Shown: positions 10,349-17,470 of the stretch, piece by piece
Layout of the letters: each line of letters starts with the position of its first letter
Position numbering within the stretch: the first letter of the stretch is position 1
Assembly (NCBI RefSeq): GCF_014193285.1
Contig: NZ_JACHZE010000004.1
Coordinates: forward strand, 372,001 to 436,000
DNA: 64,000 bases
From: Atlantibacter sp. RC6
Lineage (GTDB): Bacteria; Pseudomonadota; Gammaproteobacteria; Enterobacterales; Enterobacteriaceae
Direction of reading: 5' to 3'
Notes under the pieces: model-generated
Databases searched by the model: none
What the model saw: the letters and a program-made list of their open reading frames with translations, nothing else
Told to the model about the DNA's origin: nothing
Translations under genes and position numbers: made by a program

Positions 10349-10597
10349 ATGTGCCTGGGCGTACCGGGGAAAATTATTGCCGTCGGGGAAGAAATCCATG
10401 AACTGGCGACGGTGGAAGTGAGCGGCGTACAGCGCCAGGTGAATATCGCGCTGGTGTGTGAAGACCATCCGCGAGAATTGCTGAACCGCTGGGTGCTGGT
10501 TCACGTCGGGTTTGCCATGAGTATTCTCGACGAAGACGAAGCGCGCGATATGCTCAGCGCGTTAGAAAACCTTACCGGTGAAGCCATACTGCATTAA
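10349..10597 (+). CDS. hybG: Hydrogenase maturation factor HybG (HypC family)
   Basis: An 82-residue HypC-type chaperone. The ATG at 10349 is preferred over one six bases upstream because it gives the invariant N-terminus MCLGVPGK, where Cys2 binds the HypD-Fe(CN)2CO intermediate and the large subunit precursor. It is preceded by an ACAGGAG ribosome site. It is the last gene of the hyb operon and ends tail to tail with an ATPase gene, with only three bases between. HypB, HypD and HypE are not encoded in the window and must come from elsewhere. Confidence 0.95.
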   Translation: MCLGVPGKIIAVGEEIHELATVEVSGVQRQVNIALVCEDHPRELLNRWVLVHVGFAMSILDEDEARDMLSALENLTGEAILH

Positions 10598-10600
10598 CGC

Positions 10601-11695
10601 CTACGAGAGACGCGTCACCCGCGTCTCTCCCTCCTCCATCCCCAGCTGATACAGCGTGAATGGGCTGTGTTGCTCAATCAGGTTTGCCAGTTCCGGCGAG
10701 TGGCTGGTCAGCCAGATTTGCGAAAACCGTGAAGCCTCGGCGATCAGTTTCGCCAGCGCGGGCAACATGAGTGGGTGCAGGCTGTTTTCCGGTTCATTGA
10801 GGGCGATAAATGCCGGAGGGCGCGGGCTTAACAGCGCCACGGCCAGGCACAGGAAACGCAGCGTTCCATCAGAAAATTCAGCAGGCTCCAGCGGGCGGGT
10901 TAAGCCATCGCGCTGCATTAACAGTTGGAAGCGCCCGCCCGGATTTTCACAAAAGAACCGGCAGCCCGGAAACGCCTGATCGAGGATCGCCATCAACAGC
11001 CCTTCATCGCCAATTTCTACGATGGTCTGAAACGCCGCCGCCAGGTTCGCGCCATCACTGGCTAACACCGGGGAGCGGTACCCCACCTGCGGCTCACGTA
11101 GCGCGGAGTTTTTCGATACCGCAAACTCATGGTAAAACCGCCAGTTACGCATCGCTTCGCGCATTTGCGACACTTCCGGGTACAGATGCGGCTCGCCCAG
11201 TTGCCCGAAAACCGATTCGTTCTCATACAGCGTGCCGCTGTGGGTGACTTTTTCGTGATGAACATTGTTTAAAAACACCGCTTGATTTTTGCGGCGCATC
11301 AGCTGCGCCGACGCCCGGCGGTGATGATCGCTCAGCCAGATGCTCTCTTCTTTGATCACCGGATCGAGGTTGAACAGCGAGGGATAGGGTACTTTCTCAA
11401 CAAAACCGAACTGGAGTTCATATTCATAACGGTCGGTTTCCACCGCCAGGGTGACGCGGCGCTTTTCATCACGGCGACTATGTCCGGCCCAGAACACTTT
11501 GAGAATGCCGCCTTCTGCGGCGAGATCCTGCGAGAACGCCCCCTGCGCGGCGCTGTGCATCAGATGAATGGCTTTATAGATGTTGGATTTACCGGTGCCG
11601 TTCGGCCCAAAAACGATATTCAGCCGCTCAAGATCCAGCGACAACTGCTTGATGGAACGGTAATTTTCAATATGCAGCGTTTTGATCACAGACAC
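10601..11695 (-). CDS. RecF/SMC-like AAA family ATPase of unknown role
   Basis: A 364-residue ATP-binding protein of the AAA_21 (RecF-like, OLD-related) group. It has the N-terminal IENYRSIKQLSLDLERLNIV strand, Walker A GPNGTGKSN (about residues 31-39), a Walker B-like region FIALNEPENSLHP, and the D-loop/switch LTSHSPEL near the C-terminus. No nuclease (TOPRIM) domain is visible, so it is not a full OLD protein. It stands alone between hyb and ilvBN with no obvious partner. Proteins of this kind occur both as housekeeping genes of unknown function and as parts of defence modules. A function cannot be assigned. Confidence 0.8.
   Translation of the reverse strand: MSVIKTLHIENYRSIKQLSLDLERLNIVFGPNGTGKSNIYKAIHLMHSAAQGAFSQDLAAEGGILKVFWAGHSRRDEKRRVTLAVETDRYEYELQFGFVEKVPYPSLFNLDPVIKEESIWLSDHHRRASAQLMRRKNQAVFLNNVHHEKVTHSGTLYENESVFGQLGEPHLYPEVSQMREAMRNWRFYHEFAVSKNSALREPQVGYRSPVLASDGANLAAAFQTIVEIGDEGLLMAILDQAFPGCRFFCENPGGRFQLLMQRDGLTRPLEPAEFSDGTLRFLCLAVALLSPRPPAFIALNEPENSLHPLMLPALAKLIAEASRFSQIWLTSHSPELANLIEQHSPFTLYQLGMEEGETRVTRLS
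10605..10629. terminator. Hairpin at the convergent hybG / ATPase gene ends
   Basis: GAGAGACGCG and CGCGTCTCTC make a perfect ten-base-pair stem with a five-base loop. It overlaps the last codons of the minus-strand ATPase gene and lies just after hybG. It has no T-run, so it may be a boundary or RNA-protecting hairpin rather than a classic terminator. Confidence 0.4.
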
Positions 11696-11708
11696 CCGCC
11701 AGGCTAAC

Positions 11709-11734
11709 GGGCTGCGGTTTTAAGGCCGCAGCCG
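11709..11734 (-). terminator. Possible ilvBN terminator hairpin
   Basis: GGCTGCGG and CCGCAGCC pair around an eight-base loop about 55 bases past the ilvN stop. On the minus strand the hairpin is not followed by a clear U-run, so termination is only suggested by position and symmetry. Confidence 0.35.
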
Positions 11735-11790
11735 TGTATCGTCAGCCCGAGGGTAAAGTAACTTTGCGCGTGATGCAAAAAGTCAGCTCA

Positions 11791-12072
11791 TTACTGGAAG
11801 AACAATTCCAGTTTGTTGAATACGCCCGGATCGTCCTGATGACGGATAATCTGGATCACGTCTTCCAGCTTGTCGATTTGGCTGACCATCTGCTCAAGCC
11901 GCTGGTCCTCCGCCACCTGTAGCCAGATGCGGCTGTGGTCGCCGTCCTGCAACGGCAAGCAGAGAATGCCTTCCACGTTGAACGCCCGGCGGGCGAACAG
12001 CCCACACACATGCGACATCACGCCAGGGTGGTTGCGTACCGTCAGTTCCAGAATTACGTTTTGTTGTTGCAT
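11791..12072 (-). CDS. ilvN: Acetolactate synthase I small (regulatory) subunit IlvN
   Basis: A 93-residue ACT-domain subunit that gives valine feedback control to acetohydroxyacid synthase I. It begins [20 protein letters not shown], the typical ACT beta-alpha-beta start, with [14 protein letters not shown] following. It is close in size to E. coli IlvN (96 aa). It lies three bases after ilvB and is translated from the same mRNA, the first step of branched-chain amino acid synthesis. Confidence 0.96.
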   Translation of the reverse strand: MQQQNVILELTVRNHPGVMSHVCGLFARRAFNVEGILCLPLQDGDHSRIWLQVAEDQRLEQMVSQIDKLEDVIQIIRHQDDPGVFNKLELFFQ

Positions 12073-12075
12073 GGC

Positions 12076-13764
12076 TTATTCTCCTACCATCTCTGTATTG
12101 GCCGCACCTGGCGGAACCATCGGGTACACTTTTTCCTGGGCATCAATTCGTACGTGGATTAAGCATGGCCCCGGGCGCGCCATGGCTTCACGCAGCGCCG
12201 CCTGCGGGTCATGCGCCGCGTTTAAATCGCAGCTGCTCATCCCGAAACCTTCGGCGATTTTGATGAAATTCGTCATGCCCGGGTAGGTGGCTTCAAACAC
12301 ATTCTGCTGGTAGAACAAGCTTTGTTGCTGATGCACCAGTCCGAGAGCCTGGTTGTTCATCAGGATCACTTTAATGTTCAAGCCGTTTTCAGCGGCGGTC
12401 GCCATCTCCTGAATATTCATCATCAGACTGCCGTCACCAGAGAAACAAATTATCTGGCGTTCCGGCTCGGCCAGCGCGGCGCCAATCGCCGCGGGCAAAC
12501 CAAAACCCATGGTGCCCAAACCGCCTGAGGTCAGCCACTGGCGCGGACGGCGCAGCGGATAGGTCTGAGCGACCCACATCTGATGCTGGCCCACGTCGGT
12601 TGTAATGATGGCGTTCTCTTCCGCGCAGGCCGCCACCGCTTTGATCAGGCCGTAATGGCACAGTGGATCATCGGCGTTGGGCATATTGAACGGGAATTCC
12701 TGTTGCAGCGACGCCACCAGCGCGCGCCACGGCGCACGTTCGCCAAGCATAACGCGCGGTGTCAGCTGAGTCAGCACGTCGGCCACATCGCCCTGAATGG
12801 CGATATGCGGCTGCTTGATTTTGCCCAGCTCGGCGCGGTCGATATCTACATGGATAATTTTGGCGTTCGGGCAGAACTCCTGGGTTTTGCCAATCGCCCG
12901 GTCATCAAAACGCGCGCCGAGAACAATCAGCAGATCCGCTTCCTGCAAAATAAAATTGGTGCTGCGCGCGCCGTGCATCCCCAGCATACCCAGCGACAAC
13001 GGATGATCGGTGGGCAATACGCCCAGCGCCATTAACGTCATGGTTGTCGGTAAGTTGGCCTGCTCCGCCAGCTTGCGAACCTGCGGCGCGGCGTTGAGGG
13101 TGCCGCCGCCCAGATACAGCACCGGGCGCTTCGCCTGGTTGATCATCGCCGCCGCATCGGCCACCTGCTGCGGGTTAAACGCCGGGGCAAGCGTACAGCG
13201 GCCCGGCTCCGGGAAGCTCTCAATGTCAATTTCCGCGTTCTGAATATCCTTTGGAATATCAATCCATACCGGCCCCGGACGGCCTGACTGGGCGATGCGA
13301 AACGCGTCGCTGATCACCTGTGGTAGCTCGCTAATATGGCGCACCAGGTAGTTGTGCTTGGTGATGGGAATGGCGATGCCATAGGTGTCGACTTCCTGGA
13401 ACGCGTCCGCGCCGATCATCGAGGTTGCGACCTGGCCTGTGATGCAGACCATGGGAATCGAATCGAGCCGCGCATCGGCAATCGCCGTAACCAGGTTAGT
13501 CGCACCCGGTCCGCTACAGGCGATACACACCGCCGGTTTGCCCTGGGTGCGCGCCATGCCCTGGGCGATAAAACCCGCGCCCTGCTCATGGCGCGCCAGA
13601 ATGTGGCGAATTTTTGTGCTCTGGCTCAGCGCGTCGTATAACGGCAGCACGGTGCCACCGGGGATGCCGGTAACGGTAGTAATGCCCTGACGCTCCAGCA
13701 AATGAACGATCAGTTGCGCGCCAGTAAAGCGTTGTGTAGGGGAAGTTGTGCCCATTGTCGCCAT
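12076..13764 (-). CDS. ilvB: Acetolactate synthase I large (catalytic) subunit IlvB
   Basis: A 562-residue thiamine diphosphate enzyme that joins two pyruvates to acetolactate, or pyruvate and 2-oxobutyrate to acetohydroxybutyrate. It shows the N-terminal TPP glutamate region (VTGIPGGTVLPLYDAL), the FAD-domain region and the C-terminal TPP/Mg motif (FSGDGSLMMNIQEMATA). Its length equals E. coli IlvB. It is followed by ilvN and preceded by the leader peptide gene ivbL and an attenuator, so expression should respond to charged valyl- and leucyl-tRNA. Confidence 0.97.
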   Translation of the reverse strand: MATMGTTSPTQRFTGAQLIVHLLERQGITTVTGIPGGTVLPLYDALSQSTKIRHILARHEQGAGFIAQGMARTQGKPAVCIACSGPGATNLVTAIADARLDSIPMVCITGQVATSMIGADAFQEVDTYGIAIPITKHNYLVRHISELPQVISDAFRIAQSGRPGPVWIDIPKDIQNAEIDIESFPEPGRCTLAPAFNPQQVADAAAMINQAKRPVLYLGGGTLNAAPQVRKLAEQANLPTTMTLMALGVLPTDHPLSLGMLGMHGARSTNFILQEADLLIVLGARFDDRAIGKTQEFCPNAKIIHVDIDRAELGKIKQPHIAIQGDVADVLTQLTPRVMLGERAPWRALVASLQQEFPFNMPNADDPLCHYGLIKAVAACAEENAIITTDVGQHQMWVAQTYPLRRPRQWLTSGGLGTMGFGLPAAIGAALAEPERQIICFSGDGSLMMNIQEMATAAENGLNIKVILMNNQALGLVHQQQSLFYQQNVFEATYPGMTNFIKIAEGFGMSSCDLNAAHDPQAALREAMARPGPCLIHVRIDAQEKVYPMVPPGAANTEMVGE

Positions 13765-13824
13765 GCTCCAGTCCTTTCTCTTTCTGGGCCAGCTTTACTT
13801 TCCGGGCGAGATAAACAAGAAACC

Positions 13825-13851
13825 CCGCTCGGTTGCGCCGGCGGGGTTTTT
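13825..13851 (-). terminator. ilvBN transcription attenuator
   Basis: Read on the minus strand, CCCCGC, a 12-base loop and GCGGGG form a GC stem flanked by A and T runs (AAAAA before, TTTCTTG after). It lies between the leader gene ivbL and ilvB. This is the expected position of the attenuator whose formation depends on ribosome stalling in the valine-rich leader. Confidence 0.8.
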
Positions 13852-13876
13852 GGAATCGATGCGTTGACTCGGGACC

Positions 13877-13975
13877 CTACGGCGCATTGCCGACGACCAC
13901 CACCACACGCACGACGACCACCGCGGCAGGTTGCGCGGTTAGTAGTAGGTCAGAAGCGTGCATGAATGCGGTCAT
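13877..13975 (-). CDS. ivbL: ilvB operon leader peptide IvbL
   Basis: A 32-codon open frame, MTAFMHASDLLLTAQP followed by AAVVVVRVVVVVGNAP. It has nine valines in two blocks broken by one arginine, plus a leucine triplet. The C-terminal half is the same as that of the E. coli leader peptide. When valine or leucine is scarce, ribosomes stall on these codons and the downstream attenuator (13825-13851) is not formed, so ilvBN is transcribed. The gene is too short for most gene finders. Confidence 0.95.
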   Translation of the reverse strand: MTAFMHASDLLLTAQPAAVVVVRVVVVVGNAP

Positions 13976-14004
13976 GGGATCTCAGTTCTCGATCAACGGT
14001 AAAA

Positions 14005-14036
14005 TTTATACAAACACAGCGCTACGCGGCTGACAA
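14005..14036 (-). promoter_or_regulatory. Likely ilvB promoter
   Basis: Minus-strand TATAAA (14005-14010) is a good -10 candidate, with TTGTCA (14031-14036) or an overlapping GTCAGC nearby as a poor or badly spaced -35. A weak -35 fits dependence on the CRP site just upstream. Confidence 0.5.
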
Positions 14037-14061
14037 GAGGTTTATTAAGAGGAGGAAAAAT

Positions 14062-14079
14062 CCGTGAGATTTATCACAA
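14062..14079. promoter_or_regulatory. CRP (cAMP receptor) site upstream of ilvB
   Basis: GTGA, six bases, TCAC (14064-14077) is a perfect core of the CRP consensus. Its centre is about 70 bases upstream of the start expected from the -10 box at 14005-14010, the spacing reported for the CRP-activated ilvB promoter of E. coli. Confidence 0.7.
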
Positions 14080-14111
14080 ATGCATTTTTAGCCGGGCAGA
14101 AGTAAAAAACA

Positions 14112-14189
14112 AAAAACCCCGCGAGAAGCGAGGTTTTTTGGAGCGGTTTTGCGGATGGTCGCCGCAAAAGCACACTGTGTTACGTCAAC
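14112..14189 (-). ncRNA. istR: Antitoxin small RNA IstR-1
   Basis: A minus-strand RNA starting at about 14189 and ending in a terminator hairpin (ACCTCGC, short loop, GCGGGGT, then T-run) at about 14112. A good sigma-70 promoter precedes it: TTGCGA (14219-14224), 17 bases, TATAGT (14196-14201). The 5' 21 bases are antisense to the tisB leader at 14417-14437 with one mismatch. In E. coli IstR-1 is made constitutively, pairs with the ribosome standby site of tisB mRNA, and keeps the toxin off until SOS induction. Position between ivbL and emrD is conserved with E. coli. Confidence 0.9.
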
Positions 14190-14284
14190 TAAGTAACTAT
14201 ACGACCAATTGACCGCTATCGCAAACATTGCGGCGGTTTCAGGCTAGTTAACTATAGATCTCAATGAGTAAGTCGTCCAGAAAA

Positions 14285-14304
14285 TACTGTTCATTTATAC
14301 AGCA
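14285..14304 (+). promoter_or_regulatory. LexA box of tisB
   Basis: CTGT, eight bases, ACAG (14287-14302) is a perfect LexA core in the setting TACTGT...ACAGCA. It covers the -35/spacer region of a promoter with TATACT as -10 (14311-14316), giving a start near 14323. LexA would block tisB transcription until DNA damage. Confidence 0.88.
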
Positions 14305-14416
14305 TTTATCTATACTGAAGTTGCTGTTCACCGTGTGCGATACGGGGCCGTGATATGCGGCGCAAAGCAAGTCCTGGCTGAAACGGGTGGTGCCGTCAGT
14401 GCCTTAACCCCGTGAG

Positions 14417-14437
14417 AGCACACTGTGTTACGCCAAC
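14417..14437 (+). promoter_or_regulatory. IstR-1 target site in tisB leader
   Basis: A 21-base stretch identical, except at one position, to 14169-14189, which encodes the 5' end of IstR-1 on the other strand. The two can pair almost perfectly. It lies roughly 95-115 bases into the predicted tisB mRNA and 68 bases ahead of the toxin start, as expected for the standby ribosome site blocked by the antitoxin RNA. Confidence 0.85.
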
Positions 14438-14504
14438 AAAGCTGCTGGCAACAGGCAACGGAAAGGTACGTCAGCGGCGTGCTCCTTGACCAGAGGAGAC
14501 GCGT

Positions 14505-14594
14505 ATGAGCGGAATGGATTGGGTTATCCTTGTCCTCAAACTCATTGTTGCATTGCTGCAACTGCTTGATGCAGTCCTGAAATACCTCCGGTGA
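14505..14594 (+). CDS. tisB: SOS-induced membrane toxin peptide TisB
   Basis: A 29-residue hydrophobic peptide, MSGMDWVILVLKLIVALL then QLLDAVLKYLR. It differs from E. coli TisB mainly near the N-terminus. It forms one amphipathic membrane helix. In E. coli it dissipates the proton-motive force and promotes persister cells after DNA damage. A GAGGAG ribosome site precedes the ATG. The gene is under a LexA box, is targeted by IstR-1, and is followed by a strong terminator. It is too short to be found by standard annotation. Confidence 0.95.
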   Translation: MSGMDWVILVLKLIVALLQLLDAVLKYLR

Positions 14595-14613
14595 TTCAGG
14601 GTCAAGTCGCACC

Positions 14614-14643
14614 AAAGGAGGGCGGGCAACCGCCCTCCTTTAA
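14614..14643 (+). terminator. tisB terminator
   Basis: AAAGGAGGGCGG and CCGCCCTCCTTT form a perfect 12-base-pair stem with a GCAA loop, ending in T residues, 20 bases after tisB. Confidence 0.9.
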
Positions 14644-14704
14644 CACCAGCTTTTTTCAGGTTTCGCTGACGTGATAAGGTAGCCTCTTTCCCCAAGGAAA
14701 GTCT

Positions 14705-15328
14705 GTGAGCGAGTCGGTGCGTTTTATTGTGGTGCGCCACGCTGAATCCGAATGGAATCAGCGCGGTATTTTGCAGGGGCAGCTTGAAAGCCCCACCAGC
14801 GCACGCGGGCTTCGGCAAATCGATGCACTGCTTGGAGCATTGGACGGTTACACCTTCAACGCCGTGATCGGTTCTCCTTCCCGGCGCGCGCTAACCACCG
14901 CACAGGCCATTGCTCAGGCGCATTCCGCCACGCTCCATCTCGACCCACGTCTGCATGAACAGCACCTTGGCGATTTTCAGGCACTCAGCGCCGCGCAGAT
15001 TCTGGAACGCGAGCCCGCCGTGGGCGATGCGCTGTTCGCGGGGGATGTCGCGGTGGTTCCACCCGGTGGGGAAAGCGTGCTGGAAGCGGCGAACCGGCTG
15101 CGTCAGGCGCTGCTTGGCTGGAAAGCTGAAGGCGATACCTGCGTGGTTACGCACGGTAATACGCTGGCGGGATTACTGTGGCTATTAGATAGCGCGGATT
15201 TTCGTGTGCCCTTTACCCGCTACAGCCCGCACAATTGCAGTTACTCAACGCTGATTCGCCATGGCCAGTCGCTGAAGATCGAAAACTGGGGTCTGGCAAC
15301 CCATCTGCTGAACGGTAATCTGCTGTAA
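14705..15328 (+). CDS. Histidine phosphatase (phosphoglycerate mutase-like) family protein
   Basis: A 207-residue protein with a GTG start following a CAAGGAAAG ribosome site. The catalytic RHAESEWNQRG (His at about residue 12) and the second histidine in VVTHGNTLAGLL mark the branch of the superfamily that forms a phosphohistidine. Other family positions are SPSRRALTTAQAIA and the acid residue region RLHEQHLGDFQ. Such enzymes range from cofactor-dependent mutases to small-molecule phosphatases, and the substrate cannot be told from sequence. It lies between tisB and emrD, a slot empty in E. coli K-12. Confidence 0.88.
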   Translation: MSESVRFIVVRHAESEWNQRGILQGQLESPTSARGLRQIDALLGALDGYTFNAVIGSPSRRALTTAQAIAQAHSATLHLDPRLHEQHLGDFQALSAAQILEREPAVGDALFAGDVAVVPPGGESVLEAANRLRQALLGWKAEGDTCVVTHGNTLAGLLWLLDSADFRVPFTRYSPHNCSYSTLIRHGQSLKIENWGLATHLLNGNLL

Positions 15329-15496
15329 TCTGGCGCTTTCTGGCAATATTTGTTGCCGAAAAGCGTTTACATCCCACCCCGCCCTGTCGCCCGCGATGAT
15401 CTGGCGATATCTCTGTATTGTGGTAGATTCCTCTCGCTTTTAAGTGCTATCCAGAAAAACACTCCATCATAGAAATAAGAAATACTCTTTATCGCC

Positions 15497-16681
15497 ATGA
15501 AAAAGCTGACGAATTCTCATCTGCTGTTAATGCTGATTATGCTTATTGCCGTCGGGCAAATGGCGCAAACCATTTATATCCCGGCGATTGCCGATATGGC
15601 CCGCGATTTACAGGTACGTGAAGGCGCAATGCAAAGCGTGATGGCCGCCTATCTGCTGACTTACGGCCTTTCGCAACTGATTTACGGCCCGATCTCAGAC
15701 CGCGTGGGCCGCCGCCCCGTTATCCTGGTGGGAATGAGCATTTTTATGCTGGCCACGCTGATTGCGTTGCGCACCACCAGTTTGCCGGTGCTGATCGCCG
15801 CCAGCGCGTTACAGGGCATGGGCACCGGCGTGGCGGGCGTAATGGCGCGCACTATGCCGCGCGACCTGTTTGAAGGCCCGGCGCTGCGCCACGCGAACAG
15901 CCTTTTGAATATGGGGATCTTAGTCAGCCCGCTGCTTGCGCCGTTGATCGGCGGCGTGCTGGATACGGTATGGGGCTGGCGCGCCTGCTTTGCGTTTCTA
16001 CTGGCGCTGTGCGTGATGGTCACGTTCAGTATGGCCCGCTGGATGCCGGAAACCCGACCAGCGCAGGCTCCGCGTACCCGACTGATCGCCAGCTATAAAA
16101 CCCTGTTCGGCAACGCCGCGTTTAACTGCTTTTTGCTGATGCTGATTGGCGGGCTGGCGGGTATCGCGGTGTTTGAAGCCTGCGCCGGCGTGTTGATGGG
16201 CGCGGTGCTGGGGCTAAACAGCATGGTGGTCAGCGTGCTGTTTATTCTGCCCATCCCCGCGGCGTTTTTTGGCGCGTGGTACGCAGGCCGTCAGAATAAA
16301 CGCTTTGCCTCGCTGATGTGGCAATCGGTATTGAGCTGCCTGCTGGCCGGGGTAATGATGTGGATCCCCGGCTGGTTTGGCATCATGAATATCTGGACCT
16401 TGCTGCTGCCCGCGACGCTGTTTTTCTTTGGCGCGGGGATGCTGTTCCCTCTCGCCACCACTGGCGCGATGGAGCCGTTTCCATTCCTGGCAGGCACCGC
16501 AGGCGCGCTGGTCGGCGGCCTGCAAAACGTGGGTTCCGGCCTACTGGCCTGGTTCTCCGCGCTGCTACCGCAAACCGGGCAAGGCAGCCTGGGTATGTTG
16601 ATGACGGCGATGGGCGGCGTGATTTTGCTGTGCTGGCTGCCGTTGGCGCATCGCGAACAGCAGCAAAGCCATCTGGTTTAA
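15497..16681 (+). CDS. emrD: Multidrug efflux MFS transporter EmrD
   Basis: A 394-residue twelve-helix major facilitator protein of the Bcr/CflA-like drug:H+ antiporter group. The N-terminus MKKLTNSHLLLMLIMLIAVG and the loop-2/3 motif GPISDRVGRRPVILVGM are close to E. coli EmrD, which expels uncouplers and amphipathic compounds. Its position after tisB/istR is the same as in E. coli. Its stop overlaps that of yidG on the other strand. Confidence 0.95.
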   Translation: MKKLTNSHLLLMLIMLIAVGQMAQTIYIPAIADMARDLQVREGAMQSVMAAYLLTYGLSQLIYGPISDRVGRRPVILVGMSIFMLATLIALRTTSLPVLIAASALQGMGTGVAGVMARTMPRDLFEGPALRHANSLLNMGILVSPLLAPLIGGVLDTVWGWRACFAFLLALCVMVTFSMARWMPETRPAQAPRTRLIASYKTLFGNAAFNCFLLMLIGGLAGIAVFEACAGVLMGAVLGLNSMVVSVLFILPIPAAFFGAWYAGRQNKRFASLMWQSVLSCLLAGVMMWIPGWFGIMNIWTLLLPATLFFFGAGMLFPLATTGAMEPFPFLAGTAGALVGGLQNVGSGLLAWFSALLPQTGQGSLGMLMTAMGGVILLCWLPLAHREQQQSHLV

Positions 16682-17016
16682 CCTAATAGCGTCAGAATGT
16701 TATGCAAGTGGGACACGCAAAACAGCAGCGCCAGCATCACCACCGCCAGGGCAATGAGCAATTTGCCGCGCAGCGAGCGCCGGTCTGAAAAGTCGCAGCG
16801 CGCAATATCCATCAGGTTGCGTTTATGGACAAACACGTAAATCAGCGCGCTGACCAACGCCAGGATCACCAGCGACAGCCAGAACAGCGCGCCTGCCTGG
16901 TACCAGCTGTGGCGCAGCGCTAACGCCAGCAGCGCGCCATAGCCCAGCAGCGTGCGCAGCCAGGCCAGCGAGGTGCGCTCGGGCTGTAACCCCGGGTCGC
17001 GCTGCGGGTCAGCCAC
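16678..17016 (-). CDS. yidG: DUF202 inner membrane protein YidG
   Basis: A 112-residue protein with three hydrophobic helices and the DUF202 signature LQPERTSLAWLRTLLGYGAL near the N-terminus. It is paired with yidH, the two genes overlapping by eight bases, an arrangement conserved in E. coli. The function of this family is unknown. Confidence 0.9.
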   Translation of the reverse strand: MADPQRDPGLQPERTSLAWLRTLLGYGALLALALRHSWYQAGALFWLSLVILALVSALIYVFVHKRNLMDIARCDFSDRRSLRGKLLIALAVVMLALLFCVSHLHNILTLLG

Positions 17017-17356
17017 CGAGTATCACCATTGCAATCACCACTGCCGCAATCAGCATCATGGCGACGCTGATGGTTTTCAGACTGCGGGTATAAACAAAAT
17101 CCTGCTTCAGGCGCATCGCCTTTTCATTGTTCAGCCAGCGCAAATAGCCATACAGCGCGATACCACCGGAAAAAATACACAGCATCAGCGACATGATTTC
17201 CCGCACCAGCGGCGTGGCGAGCTCCGGAGCAAGCTGATCGAGCCCCACCCCCGCCGCCAGAAACCCCAGCGCGGTGCGGATCCAGGCCAAAAATGTGCGC
17301 TCATTGGCAAGTGAGAAGCGGTAATCCGGCGCTTCTCCGATCTGCGAAATTTTCAT
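17009..17356 (-). CDS. yidH: DUF202 inner membrane protein YidH
   Basis: A 115-residue membrane protein with DUF202 signature FSLANERTFLAWIRTALGF and three hydrophobic segments. The ATG at 17356 is chosen because it follows an AAGGA ribosome site at normal distance and gives the E. coli N-terminus MKISxxGEAPDYRF. An ATG six bases earlier is also possible. It is co-transcribed with its paralogue yidG. Function unknown. Confidence 0.92.
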   Translation of the reverse strand: MKISQIGEAPDYRFSLANERTFLAWIRTALGFLAAGVGLDQLAPELATPLVREIMSLMLCIFSGGIALYGYLRWLNNEKAMRLKQDFVYTRSLKTISVAMMLIAAVVIAMVILGG

Positions 17357-17424
17357 GTTCATTCCTTATGCCCGGCACGACGGAGCCGGAAATCTGTTAT
17401 AGCCTGGCATTATTTCATCGATAA

Positions 17425-17453
17425 AAAAACCGGCGCTGTTAACGCCGGTTTTT
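17425..17453. terminator. Bidirectional terminator between yidE and yidH
   Basis: CCGGCG and CGCCGG with flanking A and T runs make a hairpin with a seven-base loop, working as a terminator in either direction. It lies just after the yidE stop when viewed from the minus strand's upstream side, so it probably separates yidE from yidHG transcription. Confidence 0.7.
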
Positions 17454-17470
17454 GACGGGAAAGACGCATG

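Noticed and set aside
13881-13936. GTGGTC-type tandem repeat as a microsatellite or CRISPR-like array
   Set aside because: The repetition is the valine codon run of the leader peptide gene ivbL; there are no repeat-spacer units anywhere in the window.
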